A stretch of 64,000 nucleotides of DNA from VXRD01 sp965232265 (GCA_965232265.1 CBDDPH010000002.1:496001-560000); one strand, 5' to 3'; shown: positions 33,964 through 42,671, counted from the stretch's first letter. Numbers and translations: made by a program. Notes: generated by a model from the letters alone, not told the origin.

Positions 33964-34971
33964 ATGGTGATTAAAACAGAAGAAGAGTTGATCGATCAGA
34001 TGACGACTCCATCGCCCGAGGTGGTCGAGGCGGTGTCAAAGTTAGATGGTCCCGTGATGATTTTGGGTATCGCGGGAAAGATGGGACCTACTTTGGCAGA
34101 GTTGCTGCTGCGTGCTGGCGCGGATGAGGTGATTGGCGTGTCGCGGTTTTCCAATCCTCTGGATCGCGATGATCTGGAGGCGCGGGGTATTGCGACGATT
34201 AAGTGCGACTTGCTGGACGATGAGGGGCTGGCGCAGTTGCCTCGCGTGCCGTATCTCTATTTGATGGCCGGGCATAAGTTTGGGGCAACGGGCAATAAGC
34301 CGTTGACCTGGGCGATGAATGCGGTATTGCCCGCAAAGGTTATGCAACAGTTTCCAGATTCGCGCATTGTTTATGTGTCTTCTGGCAATGTCTATGAATT
34401 TGCTTCGGTGACGGGTTTGGGCGCTCAGGAAGATGCTGCTGTCAATCCAATTGGCGAATACGCCATGTCCCGGCTGGGCGGTGAGCGGCTTGCCGAGTTT
34501 TATTGCAAAGAGAATCAGACGCCTCTGGCAATTGTGCGTTTGTTTTACGCGACTGAGTTGCGCTATGGCATCATTTTGGATATTGCCGAGAAGATTAAAT
34601 CCGAGACGCCTATTGATCTGTCTATGGGCCATGTCAACCAGATCTGGCAGGGCGATGCGAATGCGTATTTGGCGCGGATGTTTCCGCTTTGTGCATGTCC
34701 CGCACGGGTGGTGAATATGACGGGTAGGGATGTGTTGCCGGTGCGCGATTTGGCTTTGCAACTGGGCGATCATTTTGGTACTGATCCCGTGTTTGAAGGC
34801 GAAGAGCGCGAGACGGCATTGTTGGGCGATGCAGGGGTGCTGTTTGAGGAGATGGATGCGCCGCGGGTTTCCGTTGAAGAAATTGTCTCGTGGGTTGCAC
34901 ACTGGGTTATGGGCGATGGCCGCACGTTGGGCAAACCGACCAAATACGAGTCGAGGACAGGGGCGTTTTAG
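33964..34971 (+). CDS. NAD-dependent epimerase/dehydratase-like protein (extended SDR)
   Basis: 335 residues from the ATG at 33964; an ATG at 33949 is possible, but the GGAGAG between them favours the second. It has a Rossmann glycine motif GIAGKMG, DLLDDEG for the adenine region, and RIVYVSSGNVYE with the catalytic serine. The usual Y-x-x-x-K reads YAMSR, so Arg replaces the catalytic Lys. The C-terminal half has MGHVNQIWQGDANAYLARM as in sugar-nucleotide epimerases. Activity as a normal epimerase is therefore uncertain. It is alone on its transcript. Confidence 0.8.
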   Translation: MVIKTEEELIDQMTTPSPEVVEAVSKLDGPVMILGIAGKMGPTLAELLLRAGADEVIGVSRFSNPLDRDDLEARGIATIKCDLLDDEGLAQLPRVPYLYLMAGHKFGATGNKPLTWAMNAVLPAKVMQQFPDSRIVYVSSGNVYEFASVTGLGAQEDAAVNPIGEYAMSRLGGERLAEFYCKENQTPLAIVRLFYATELRYGIILDIAEKIKSETPIDLSMGHVNQIWQGDANAYLARMFPLCACPARVVNMTGRDVLPVRDLALQLGDHFGTDPVFEGEERETALLGDAGVLFEEMDAPRVSVEEIVSWVAHWVMGDGRTLGKPTKYESRTGAF

Positions 34972-34991
34972 GAGTGAAAAGTAAGAGGTAG

Positions 34992-35040
34992 TTTGCGGTT
35001 TCAAACCGCAAATTGTGAAAGGGCGTAAAATTTTACGTCC
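34992..35040. repeat. two adjacent palindromes after the epimerase-like gene
   Basis: tttgcgg-tttcaaa-ccgcaaa at 34992-35012 and gggcgtaaaa/ttttacgtcc at 35021-35040. The second resembles the type A palindrome in its outer ends. Confidence 0.6.
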
Positions 35041-35101
35041 GTACCCGTTATTGTGCCACCGTAGGTGCAACCCTCGTGGCTGCCCGTTGTCGTAGTCGTA
35101 G

Positions 35102-35121
35102 GGGCGAAATATCTTTCGCCC
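35102..35121. repeat. dispersed palindrome type A (copy 2)
   Basis: gggcgaaa-N4-tttcgccc with gta in front and cgt behind, 18 bp before the start of the ceramidase-like gene. The ribosome-binding site (AAAGGAG) follows directly. Confidence 0.8.
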
Positions 35122-35139
35122 GTCTGAAAGGAGTATAAC

Positions 35140-36435
35140 ATGATAAAAGCAGGGATTTCAGAGGTGAATATCACGCCGCCGGTGGGCGTTTCAATGTGTG
35201 GATTTGCCGCGCGCGGAGGGCCATCTGAGGCGATACACGACGAGTTGTACGCCAGGGCACTGGTGCTGGATGACGGCAAAACGCAGGTCGCAATTGTGGG
35301 GGCTGATGTGATTAGTTTTGCACCGGATCTGGTCACTCGGATCCGGGACCTGGTTGAGCATTCCGTCGGGATTCCGGGGGGGCATGTTTTGCTCAATGGG
35401 TCTCATTCCCATTCGGGACCCTCTGTGATGGCTTTCCGGTGTATGGGCGACCGCGATTCAGCTTATGAAGATGTGTTGTGTCGCAAGATCGTTGGGGCAA
35501 TTAAAATGGCGGTAGAGGGATTGGTACCCGCATCACTTTCGCAGGGGCGAGCACCCGTGCGTATTGCACATAACCGCAGAGAGATGCGCGACGGTCGCAT
35601 TGTGCTGGGCCATCATCCCAAAGGCCCAGAAGCGCCCTGGGTCGATGTGGTGCGCGTGGATACAGCAGGCGGTGTGCCTGTGGCTGTTGTATTTGCGACT
35701 GCGGCGCATCCCGTGAATTTGAATTTGTTATCGATCAGTGCAGAGTTTCCAGGGTATGCCGCGCAATTTGTGCGGGATAATCTGGCAATGCCTCTGTTTT
35801 TGCAGGGTTGTTGTGGGGATATTAACTGTGCGCCAAAGGACGGGAAGTTTGAGGGGTGCGCGTTGTTGGGCACGCGCCTGGGCGCGGCCACGGTGACGGC
35901 TGCATTGTATGCCGAGAGGCTGGAGGGCGATGTGCTGGCGGTGAATAATCGAGTTGTCGAATTGCCTCTTATGGTACCCGATGTCGATGAAGCAGAAAAA
36001 GCACTTGCAGATGCCACAGCGAATTTGCAACGCGTGCGAGGCGATAAAAATATAACGCCTTACCGACGGCACCAACAATATGCGGGGATGGTCGGGTGGG
36101 CACAAGATTATGTGCAGGCTGCAAGAAGAGGCGGAAGTCCAACAGAGTCTTTTGAGATTCAGACCATACACATTGGCAATTTGGCTGTGGTGGGATATCC
36201 AGGAGAGATGTTTGTCGATTACCAGTTGTTTTTAGATGATGCTTCTCCTTTTGATAGAACGATCGCACTGGGATATACCAATGGTTGTATTGGGTATATT
36301 CCGACTGCGGATGCCTATCCCGTCGGTGGATACGAAGTGGATCAAGCTTTTAAGTATTATGGAACATTAATGATAGGCGCGGAGTGTGAAGAGAGGATTA
36401 AAACGACGACAATTGATATGTTGAGAGAGATGTAA
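35140..36435 (+). CDS. neutral/alkaline ceramidase-like hydrolase
   Basis: 431 residues. The N-terminal half matches the neutral/alkaline non-lysosomal ceramidase domain: AGISEVNITPPVGVSMCGF at the start, NGSHSHSGP (zinc-binding histidines), FATAAHPVNLN, and QGCCGDINCA. Later YPGEMFVDYQ and GYTNGCIGYIPTADAYPVGGYE are also typical of the superfamily. True ceramidases hydrolyse the amide of ceramide and have about 650-700 residues with a C-terminal Ig-like domain. This shorter version lacks that domain and has no signal peptide, so the substrate may differ. A type A palindrome sits just upstream of its ribosome-binding site. Confidence 0.82.
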   Translation: MIKAGISEVNITPPVGVSMCGFAARGGPSEAIHDELYARALVLDDGKTQVAIVGADVISFAPDLVTRIRDLVEHSVGIPGGHVLLNGSHSHSGPSVMAFRCMGDRDSAYEDVLCRKIVGAIKMAVEGLVPASLSQGRAPVRIAHNRREMRDGRIVLGHHPKGPEAPWVDVVRVDTAGGVPVAVVFATAAHPVNLNLLSISAEFPGYAAQFVRDNLAMPLFLQGCCGDINCAPKDGKFEGCALLGTRLGAATVTAALYAERLEGDVLAVNNRVVELPLMVPDVDEAEKALADATANLQRVRGDKNITPYRRHQQYAGMVGWAQDYVQAARRGGSPTESFEIQTIHIGNLAVVGYPGEMFVDYQLFLDDASPFDRTIALGYTNGCIGYIPTADAYPVGGYEVDQAFKYYGTLMIGAECEERIKTTTIDMLREM

Positions 36436-36496
36436 AGAGTGGCTATATATTGTATAATGATAGTGTATTTGTACCACTTGAAATTGTAGAAAATAC

Positions 36497-36524
36497 TTGA
36501 CAGATTGCGTGTAATGTTTATAGA
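36497..36524 (+). promoter_or_regulatory. promoter and ~150-base leader of the dockerin/propeller gene
   Basis: TTGACA at 36497, 16-base spacer, TATAGA at 36519. The leader to the ATG at 36674 is long and can pair TTGGTGG (from about 36553) with CCACCA (about 36594-36599). No known riboswitch was recognised. Confidence 0.55.
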
Positions 36525-36673
36525 TATACTTTGCGGGAGGAGATTTAATTTTTGGTGGTTCGCTATAAGTGCGGGTTATGTGTACACAAAGTTCCACCAC
36601 ATCGCATCAAACTATATGCCGCCAATACACTAAGGTACGGGGGGCCCATTACCGGTACTGTTGTGGAGGATTA

Positions 36674-37879
36674 ATGTATCGCAAAGTTGTTTACATGATG
36701 TTGGTCGTGCTTTTTCCCCTTTCGGGATACGCGCAATCAGATATCGATATTGATTTTGATGGTAACGGCGTGGTTGATGAGAAAGATCTTGCGGCCCTGA
36801 CCACAGCCTTTGGCTCAAATCAAGCGCGGTATGATTTACATCCAGATGGCGTGATTGATTTCAAAGACCTTATCATTTTCGCCCGTATTTATGCCCTAAA
36901 AGACACCACTGAATCCGTCTTGCCAATTACAGAGGAAGCTAAGAAGCAAGAAGCCTCTGCTCGGGTCACATTTTTTGAGCTTTCGACGAATAGCCGGCCA
37001 AATGATCTGGCGATAGACCCTCGAGGGTATATATGGTTTACAGAGGTGGGGGGCAATGCAATTGGCCGATTAGAGCCGCGCACAGATACGATTCTCCGGT
37101 TTTCTTTAACCACGACGGGGGCACAACCACACAGTATTACCCTCGACAGCCAGGGGCACGTCTGGTTTACTGAAATTGCCGCCAATCGCATTGGCATGCT
37201 GGATCCCTTTTCCGAGGATATCCAAGAGTTTACAGTTCCGACCCCGGGCAGTCGGCCAATGAGTTTGAAATTTGACGATCAGGGAATGCTCTGGTTTATC
37301 GAGAGCGCGGCCGATCGCATTGCCCGTTTGGATCCCACCACTGAGACAATAGAAGAATTTTCAATTGGTGAACAAGATTCAATTGGTGAGCGAGGTGTCG
37401 CGCTTGGTTCGCTTCAGATAGATGAGAGTGGGCAGGTCTGGTTTGTCGATCGCGAACAAAGCCTGCTGGGTAAGCTCGACCCCGATACCGAAGAGATGAC
37501 GACCATTTCGCTTCCAAGTGACAGTCTTGCAATTGGGCAAATGGGATTGGATTCCGTGGGGAAGGCGTGGTTTACGGATACGGATTCGACAAGGCTGGGT
37601 ATGTTTGATTCTATTACCAGACAGACGCGCTATTTTCGGTTTCCCGAAAAGATGGAATCTCCTTATGCTTTGCAGGTCGATTCAAATGATCGCGTGTGGG
37701 TCGGTGGACAATCGTCGAGATGGCTGACCAGTTTTAGTTTGCAAGATACGACGTTTACGCTCTACGAGATTTCCGATGATGATGTTGAGGTCAAGAACTT
37801 GCGCGTTGATCGCAGAGGTGTTGTCTGGATTGTCGATTCAGAGGGGAATCGAATTGGACGGATTGAAACGTCTGATTAA
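36674..37879 (+). CDS. secreted protein with dockerin-like repeats and a Vgb-like beta-propeller
   Basis: 401 residues from the ATG at 36674, preceded by GGAGGA; a longer frame from 36569 is rejected. Signal peptide to about 20 (VVLFPLSGYAQ). Residues ~22-65 contain two calcium-loop repeats, DFDGNGVVDEKDLAALTTAF and LHPDGVIDFKDLIIFARIYA, as in type I dockerins. From about 95 a seven-blade-like propeller follows with repeats of the form P-x-x-L/I-x-x-D-x-x-G-x-x-W-F-T/V-E-x-x-x-N-x-I-G-R/M-L, as in virginiamycin B lyase. The combination suggests a calcium-dependent surface or secreted protein; lyase activity is not implied. Confidence 0.82.
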   Translation: MYRKVVYMMLVVLFPLSGYAQSDIDIDFDGNGVVDEKDLAALTTAFGSNQARYDLHPDGVIDFKDLIIFARIYALKDTTESVLPITEEAKKQEASARVTFFELSTNSRPNDLAIDPRGYIWFTEVGGNAIGRLEPRTDTILRFSLTTTGAQPHSITLDSQGHVWFTEIAANRIGMLDPFSEDIQEFTVPTPGSRPMSLKFDDQGMLWFIESAADRIARLDPTTETIEEFSIGEQDSIGERGVALGSLQIDESGQVWFVDREQSLLGKLDPDTEEMTTISLPSDSLAIGQMGLDSVGKAWFTDTDSTRLGMFDSITRQTRYFRFPEKMESPYALQVDSNDRVWVGGQSSRWLTSFSLQDTTFTLYEISDDDVEVKNLRVDRRGVVWIVDSEGNRIGRIETSD

Positions 37880-37942
37880 TGGTTTATCCCATCGCCAGAG
37901 GAACAGATTTTAAGGACGAGCGGGAATAGGTCTGCAAGCCAA

Positions 37943-37968
37943 GCACTCTAAATATAGAGTGCTTTTTT
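37943..37968 (+). terminator. intrinsic terminator of the dockerin/propeller gene
   Basis: GCACTCTA/TAGAGTGC with a four-base loop, then TTTTTT. Confidence 0.92.
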
Positions 37969-37981
37969 ATTTAAAAAGGCG

Positions 37982-38010
37982 TTGACACACTGGAAGGGTC
38001 ATACTATATA
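37982..38010 (+). promoter_or_regulatory. sigma70-type promoter of the ABC importer operon
   Basis: TTGACA at 37982-37987, 17-base spacer, TATATA at 38005-38010. The first gene starts 36 bp later. Confidence 0.8.
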
Positions 38011-38046
38011 CGGTTTACGCGCTAAAGTTATACAGGGTCAACGGTT

Positions 38047-39450
38047 ATGAAATTTTCCAATACCATTTTTTCTTTTGCTCTGATCGGGTTGCTGGCTTTG
38101 CCATGTGACGCCGATCAGTTGGTGCTGATGTCGCCACATTCAGATGAGATCCAAAACGAGTTTGAGTCGGCTTTTGTGGCTTTTTATCAACAGACCACGG
38201 GGCGAGAGGTACGGGTAGAATGGCTCGATATTGGGGGGGGCACGAGTTCGATTTTGCGTTATATCAAATCGGAATTTGGGCGGTCGCCAGAGGGCATTGG
38301 CATCGATATCTTTTTTGGCGGGGGTACTGCGCCTTATGTGGATTTGTCTGAGCGCGGGCTGTGCCAACCCTATCGGTTGTCCGATGCCGCGCTCAATCGA
38401 TTGCCCGCGCAGATTGGGGGGGTTCCGCTTTACGATTCGGCCTATCAATGGTATGGTGCAACGCTGTCCGGTTTTGGCATTGTGTATAACCGGCGCGTGC
38501 TTGACATTTTGAATTTTCCCATTCCCCAAACCTGGGCAGATTTGGGCGTGCCGGAGTTGTTTTCGTGGGTCGGTTCGGGCGATCCGCGCAAGAGTGGCAG
38601 CGTTCACATGGCCTATGAATTAATTTTGCAGGCTTATGGCTGGGAAAAGGGATGGGAAGTGATTACCACAATGGGGGCCAATGTGCGAAATTTTGGACAA
38701 GGTGGCTCTTATGCCCCCAGAGAAGTCGCTGTGGGCGAAGTGGCTTATGGTTTGTCCATCGACTTTTATGCCTGGGCACAAGTCGCAGAAGTGGGCGATG
38801 AATACGTGGGCTTTGTGATGCCCGATAATTTGACCATTGTCAATCCCGATGGCATCGCCATATTAAAGGGTGCGCCAAACCTGGAGGTGGCGCAGGTATT
38901 TTTGGAGTTTGTGATGTCCGATGCGGGGCAGAAGCTCTGGTTTTTGAAAAAGGGCGTGCCGGGCGGTCCTATCAATAAGCAGTTGAACCGATTTACCGTA
39001 TTGCCGGATCTGTACACGCGCTATCAAAGTGATGCTGCGGTGACGTTAAATCCTTTTGAATGGCGTTCCGATTTGATATACGATGCTGAACTGGGCAGCG
39101 GGCGCTGGCGCGTGTTGAACGATTTGATCGGCGTGATGGTCATTGATTCACAGCGGGCATTGCAAGCTGCATGGAAGGACGCGATGACAGATGGCGTGTC
39201 AGAAGAAGAACGCAAGGCGCTGTCATCTGTTCCCATTTCTGAGGCTGAAGCACTGAAGTTGGAACAGTTGTGGGGAGATGCCGAGGTGCGCAATCGCACG
39301 ATGGCTGATTGGACGGATTTTGCGCGCGACAAATACGGCGCTCGCTATGTGCCTTTGTCTGTGCGTATCACCAATGCGGTTACTCTGTTTTTCCCCATGG
39401 GTATTGCCTGCTGTGTGGTGGCTTATTTGTGGCGTTTACGCAGGAATTAA
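38047..39450 (+). CDS. ABC-importer solute-binding protein with C-terminal membrane anchor (iron/thiamine/polyamine type)
   Basis: 467 residues. A signal peptide (to about 22, SFALIGLLALPCDA) precedes a type 2 periplasmic binding fold of the Fe3+/putrescine group: LVLMSPHSDEIQNEFESAFVAFYQ, DIFFGGGTAPYVDL, GFGIVYNRRVLD, NPDGIAILKGAPN and FVMSDAGQKLWFLKKGVPGG. Unusually, it is extended by about 120 residues and ends in a membrane helix (about 440-460) followed by WRLRRN, so it should be tethered in the inner membrane instead of free. The ATPase and permease genes follow directly. Confidence 0.82.
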   Translation: MKFSNTIFSFALIGLLALPCDADQLVLMSPHSDEIQNEFESAFVAFYQQTTGREVRVEWLDIGGGTSSILRYIKSEFGRSPEGIGIDIFFGGGTAPYVDLSERGLCQPYRLSDAALNRLPAQIGGVPLYDSAYQWYGATLSGFGIVYNRRVLDILNFPIPQTWADLGVPELFSWVGSGDPRKSGSVHMAYELILQAYGWEKGWEVITTMGANVRNFGQGGSYAPREVAVGEVAYGLSIDFYAWAQVAEVGDEYVGFVMPDNLTIVNPDGIAILKGAPNLEVAQVFLEFVMSDAGQKLWFLKKGVPGGPINKQLNRFTVLPDLYTRYQSDAAVTLNPFEWRSDLIYDAELGSGRWRVLNDLIGVMVIDSQRALQAAWKDAMTDGVSEEERKALSSVPISEAEALKLEQLWGDAEVRNRTMADWTDFARDKYGARYVPLSVRITNAVTLFFPMGIACCVVAYLWRLRRN

Positions 39451-39462
39451 AAAGAGTGAGAT

Positions 39463-40560
39463 ATGTTCGGAATCAGGCTGGAAAATGTGACCAAGCGTTT
39501 TGACAATGTTCTGGCATTGGATCGCATCAATCTGGAAATTGACGCAGGGGAGTTCTTTTTTTTGTTGGGTCCCTCTGGCTGTGGCAAAACCACGTTGTTG
39601 CGCATTTTGGCGGGTTTTGAGCAGCCCGAGAGCGGTCGGGTGATTTTTGATGAACGCGATGTGACTCCTGTACCTCCGCACGAGCGCAATACGGGTATGG
39701 TGTTTCAGAATTATGCGTTGTGGCCCCACATGACGGTTTGGAAAAACGTGGAATACGGCCTCACCATGCGTACTATGTCGCAGCACGAGCGCGACCAAAA
39801 AGTGAGGCGTGCTCTGGAAATGGTTCAGATGAGCGGTTATGCCGAGCGGTCGCCCAATCAGCTTTCGGGGGGGCAGCAACAGCGCGTGGCTCTGGCGCGG
39901 GCACTTGTCATAGAACCGGGTGTTGTGCTGCTGGATGAGCCGCTTTCCAATCTGGATGCGCGATTGCGGTTGGAGATGCGCGAGCAGTTACAGGATTTGC
40001 AGCGCGCTTTGGATGTTACGATGGTTTATGTGACACACGATCAAAAAGAAGCGCTGGCAATGGGTGCACGCATTGCGGTTATGCAGATGGGCAAGGTGGC
40101 GCAAATCGGTACGCCTCGGGATGTTTACAGGCAACCGCTCACGCGCTTTGTTGCGGATTTTATTGGCGAGATCAATTTGATTGCCGGGAAGATAAAATCT
40201 GTGGAATCCGGGGTGGTTGCTGCAACAGATGTGGGAGATATTCGCGGGCAGGCGGGGTATGAGGGTATTCAGGTGGGGGATCAGGTGTTGTGCGCGATTC
40301 GGCCCGAGGCAATGGATTTTCTTTCGGATGAACACAGGACAGCGGATAATGTCATTTTTGGGCGCGTGCGGCGTGCGATTTATCTGGGTGAAGTCGAGCA
40401 ATTTTTTGTTGAATTGGCGAGCGGCGATCAGATCAAACTGATTGAGTACGGCGCGACTGTGCAAAATGCAAAACCCGGCGATGAGGTGCGACTGGGGTTT
40501 TCGAAGCAGCAGGTGGTTGTGTTGCGCGATGAAGCGGAGGACCGCGATGAGGCAGTTTGA
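39463..40560 (+). CDS. ABC-importer ATPase (Fe3+/polyamine type)
   Basis: 365 residues. Walker A GPSGCGKTT at about 35-43, Q-loop VFQNYALWPHM, signature LSGGQQQRVALARAL, Walker B VVLLDEPLSNLDA and the switch His in VTHDQKEA. A C-terminal regulatory TOBE-like domain (about 240-355) includes CAIRPEAMDF. This domain layout is shared by PotA, FbpC and MalK. It powers uptake through the neighbouring two-domain permease. Its end overlaps the permease start by 14 bp. Confidence 0.93.
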   Translation: MFGIRLENVTKRFDNVLALDRINLEIDAGEFFFLLGPSGCGKTTLLRILAGFEQPESGRVIFDERDVTPVPPHERNTGMVFQNYALWPHMTVWKNVEYGLTMRTMSQHERDQKVRRALEMVQMSGYAERSPNQLSGGQQQRVALARALVIEPGVVLLDEPLSNLDARLRLEMREQLQDLQRALDVTMVYVTHDQKEALAMGARIAVMQMGKVAQIGTPRDVYRQPLTRFVADFIGEINLIAGKIKSVESGVVAATDVGDIRGQAGYEGIQVGDQVLCAIRPEAMDFLSDEHRTADNVIFGRVRRAIYLGEVEQFFVELASGDQIKLIEYGATVQNAKPGDEVRLGFSKQQVVVLRDEAEDRDEAV

Positions 40561-42232
40561 TCTCAACTGGCCCACGCTCATTTTTTTGGTGGGGTTGATC
40601 GGCTTTTTTGCGTTGTTTTTGTTTTATCCCCTATGGTATGCCTTTGTGCAGTCGTTGGTGGTGGATGGCAGGTTCACGTTTGCGTTTTACGAATTGATGG
40701 TGACGAGTCCGGTTTATCAAGAGGCCATTCTCAATAGTTTTCGGCTGGGGATGATTACGACCATTGCGACTACGTTGCTCAGTCTGCCTCTGGCGTTTTT
40801 GCTGGTGCGATACGATTTTGCAGGCAAAGGATTTCTCAATGGTTTGATTCTGGTGCCGATGGTTTTACCCCCGTTTGTAGGGGCGATTGGCATGAAGCAG
40901 ATGTTTGCGCGTTTTGGCTCCATCAATTTGCTACTTCTGGATTTGGGGCTTATCGATCAGCCGGTAGATTGGTTTGGCGGGGGTGGTTTTGTAGGCGTGG
41001 TGATTCTGGAGGTGCTGCATCTCTATCCCATTATGTATCTCAATGTGGCCGCAGCACTTGCCAATGTCGATCCGAGTTTGGAAGAGGCGGCGCGCAATAT
41101 GGGTAGCAAGGGGTTTCGCCTTTTTCGCACGGTGACATTTCCACTGATGCTGCCGGGCTATTTTGCCGGGGCGATTATTGTTTTTATCTGGGCGTTTACC
41201 GATTTGGGGACGCCGCTTATTTTTAATTATCGGCAGGTCGTAGCGGTCGAGATTTTCAATTCTATTGAGGATATTAACGAAAATCCGATGGCTTACGCGC
41301 TCGTTGTTTTCGTGTTGCTGTTGACGGTTTTTTTCTTTTATCTGTCAAAGGCGACGCTGGGCAATCGCCGCTATGAGATGATTGCGCGAGGGTATATCAG
41401 TTCGGGATCGCGCCCCGCTTCTCGCGGGATGACGGTGTTGATTTACGCCGCGATGTTGTCGCTTACGGGCATTGCTCTGATTCCGCATCTGAGTGTGTTC
41501 TTGACGTCTATTGCCGAGCGCTGGTTTATGGCTGTGCTGCCCCAGGAGACGACCGGGCGATTTTATACGATGGTTTTTGAGCATCCCATGTCTCTGTCCA
41601 GTATTGAGATGAGTCTGATATTGAGTGTGTTGAGTACGACGCTGGATATTGTTCTGGGTATTGCCATTGCCTATTTGTTGACGCGCACCCGCATCCCGTA
41701 TAAGGGCGTTTTAGATGCGATGGCGATGTTGCCTTTGGCTCTGCCCGGTCTGGTGCTGGCTTTTGGGTATCTGGCGGGGTATTCGGGCACTTTTTTGGAT
41801 GCGCGGCACTATCCCGTGCCACTGCTGGTTATTGCCTATGCGGTGCGGCGGTTGCCCTATATGGTGCGTGCGGCGTATGCGGGATTTCAGCAGACGAGCG
41901 TAACGCTGGAAGAGGCGGCTCAAAATTTGGGGGCTTCCCGGTTGCGTACGCTTTTTCAAATTACATTTCCGCTGATTTTAGCCAATCTGGTGGCTGGCGG
42001 TATTTTGTGTTTTGCGTTTGCAATGCTCGAGGTGAGCGATAGTTTGATTTTGGCACTCAAGGACGAGTACTATCCCATCACAAAAGCGATTTACGCGCTT
42101 ATGGGACGTATTGCAGATGGCGCGTATCTGGCCAGTGCGATGGGTGTTTTTGGTATGGTGTTGTTGATCGTGAGTTTGTTTCTGGCGGGGCGATTTTTGG
42201 GCAGGCGCATGGGCGAGTTGTTCCGCGCCTGA
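40547..42232 (+). CDS. ABC-importer permease with two fused membrane domains (FbpB type)
   Basis: 561 residues from the ATG at 40547; a longer frame inside the ATPase gene is rejected. It has 12 membrane helices in two repeats, each with the EAA loop that contacts the ATPase: LEEAARNMGSKGFRLFRTVTFP in the first half and LEEAAQNLGASRLRTLFQITFP in the second. A single two-domain permease is typical of Fe3+ importers (FbpB/SfuB). With the binding protein and ATPase it forms a complete importer; iron is the most likely substrate but thiamine or polyamines cannot be excluded. Confidence 0.9.
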   Translation: MRQFDLNWPTLIFLVGLIGFFALFLFYPLWYAFVQSLVVDGRFTFAFYELMVTSPVYQEAILNSFRLGMITTIATTLLSLPLAFLLVRYDFAGKGFLNGLILVPMVLPPFVGAIGMKQMFARFGSINLLLLDLGLIDQPVDWFGGGGFVGVVILEVLHLYPIMYLNVAAALANVDPSLEEAARNMGSKGFRLFRTVTFPLMLPGYFAGAIIVFIWAFTDLGTPLIFNYRQVVAVEIFNSIEDINENPMAYALVVFVLLLTVFFFYLSKATLGNRRYEMIARGYISSGSRPASRGMTVLIYAAMLSLTGIALIPHLSVFLTSIAERWFMAVLPQETTGRFYTMVFEHPMSLSSIEMSLILSVLSTTLDIVLGIAIAYLLTRTRIPYKGVLDAMAMLPLALPGLVLAFGYLAGYSGTFLDARHYPVPLLVIAYAVRRLPYMVRAAYAGFQQTSVTLEEAAQNLGASRLRTLFQITFPLILANLVAGGILCFAFAMLEVSDSLILALKDEYYPITKAIYALMGRIADGAYLASAMGVFGMVLLIVSLFLAGRFLGRRMGELFRA

Positions 42233-42251
42233 TACGCGTTGATTTTTCAAT

Positions 42252-42285
42252 AAAAAAAGCCGCCACATTGCGTGGCGGCTTTTTT
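42252..42285. terminator. bidirectional intrinsic terminator
   Basis: GCCGCCAC/GTGGCGGC with a five-base loop is flanked by A7 on the left and T6 on the right. It can end both the importer operon and the convergent DUF5069-like gene. Confidence 0.93.
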
Positions 42286-42287
42286 GT

Positions 42288-42563
42288 TTACTTAGCGTGC
42301 GACTTATCCCATATCGGTTTTACTTTTTCGATGACTTCGGCATCGGTCGGGCTGGATGCCACGATGTTTGTAAATTCTTCGGCTTCTACCCCAAGTTCCT
42401 CCAGGAACTTTCTGTCAGCTGGTCACGGATAGACGTAGTCACCGATACAGCCTCGCAATTTTGCGCGGGCTTTATCTGTAATGCGCGGAAGCCAGGGCAT
42501 GTCGCCCATGTAAAGCTGACGGCTGCGCGGCCTAAAATCGACGGCGGAACTGAGTTTGTCCAT
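42288..42563 (-). CDS. DUF5069-like small protein with in-frame TGA, candidate selenoprotein
   Basis: The frame starts at the ATG at 42563 with an excellent ribosome-binding site (AAGGAGGA). It reads VDFRPRSRQLYMGDMPWLPR, ITDKARAKLRGCIGDYVYP, then TGA at codon 47 (42425-42423), then PADRKFLEELGVEAEEF and DAEVIEKVKPIWDKSHAK to a TAA: 91 residues if the TGA is read. From memory, DUF5069 proteins have -Y-x-C-P-L-D-R-R- at this place, so the TGA falls on the conserved Cys. A hairpin follows the TGA at a distance suited to a bacterial SECIS. The frame and family similarity continue after the TGA. The alternative is a nonsense mutation. Function of the family is unknown. It lies 109 bp downstream of the efflux ATPase gene and on the same strand. 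Confidence 0.65.
42393..42410 (-). promoter_or_regulatory. candidate bacterial SECIS hairpin
   Basis: On the minus strand AAGTTCC-TGGA-GGAACTT forms a perfect 7-bp stem with a four-base loop whose second base is G. The loop begins about 19 bases after the in-frame TGA. Bacterial SECIS elements need a hairpin in the coding region at roughly this distance with a G among the first loop bases. Confidence 0.5.
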
Positions 42564-42671
42564 TGATTCCTCCTTCAGATATAATGGCTTTTGCAATTAT
42601 TAGAACATAGTGATTTTAATAGTGAATAGCAAGTTAGAAAGTGCGCCAGCTGGGGGTTTTAAGACAGCTTC

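Noticed and set aside
34042..35070. 342-codon minus-strand frame opposite the epimerase-like gene
   Set aside because: No recognisable motif; the plus strand has a clear Rossmann protein, and this frame extends into palindromic repeats.
42423..42563. A 46-residue protein ending at the TGA as the true gene
   Set aside because: The conserved second half of the domain continues in the same frame after the TGA and ends at a TAA next to the terminator.
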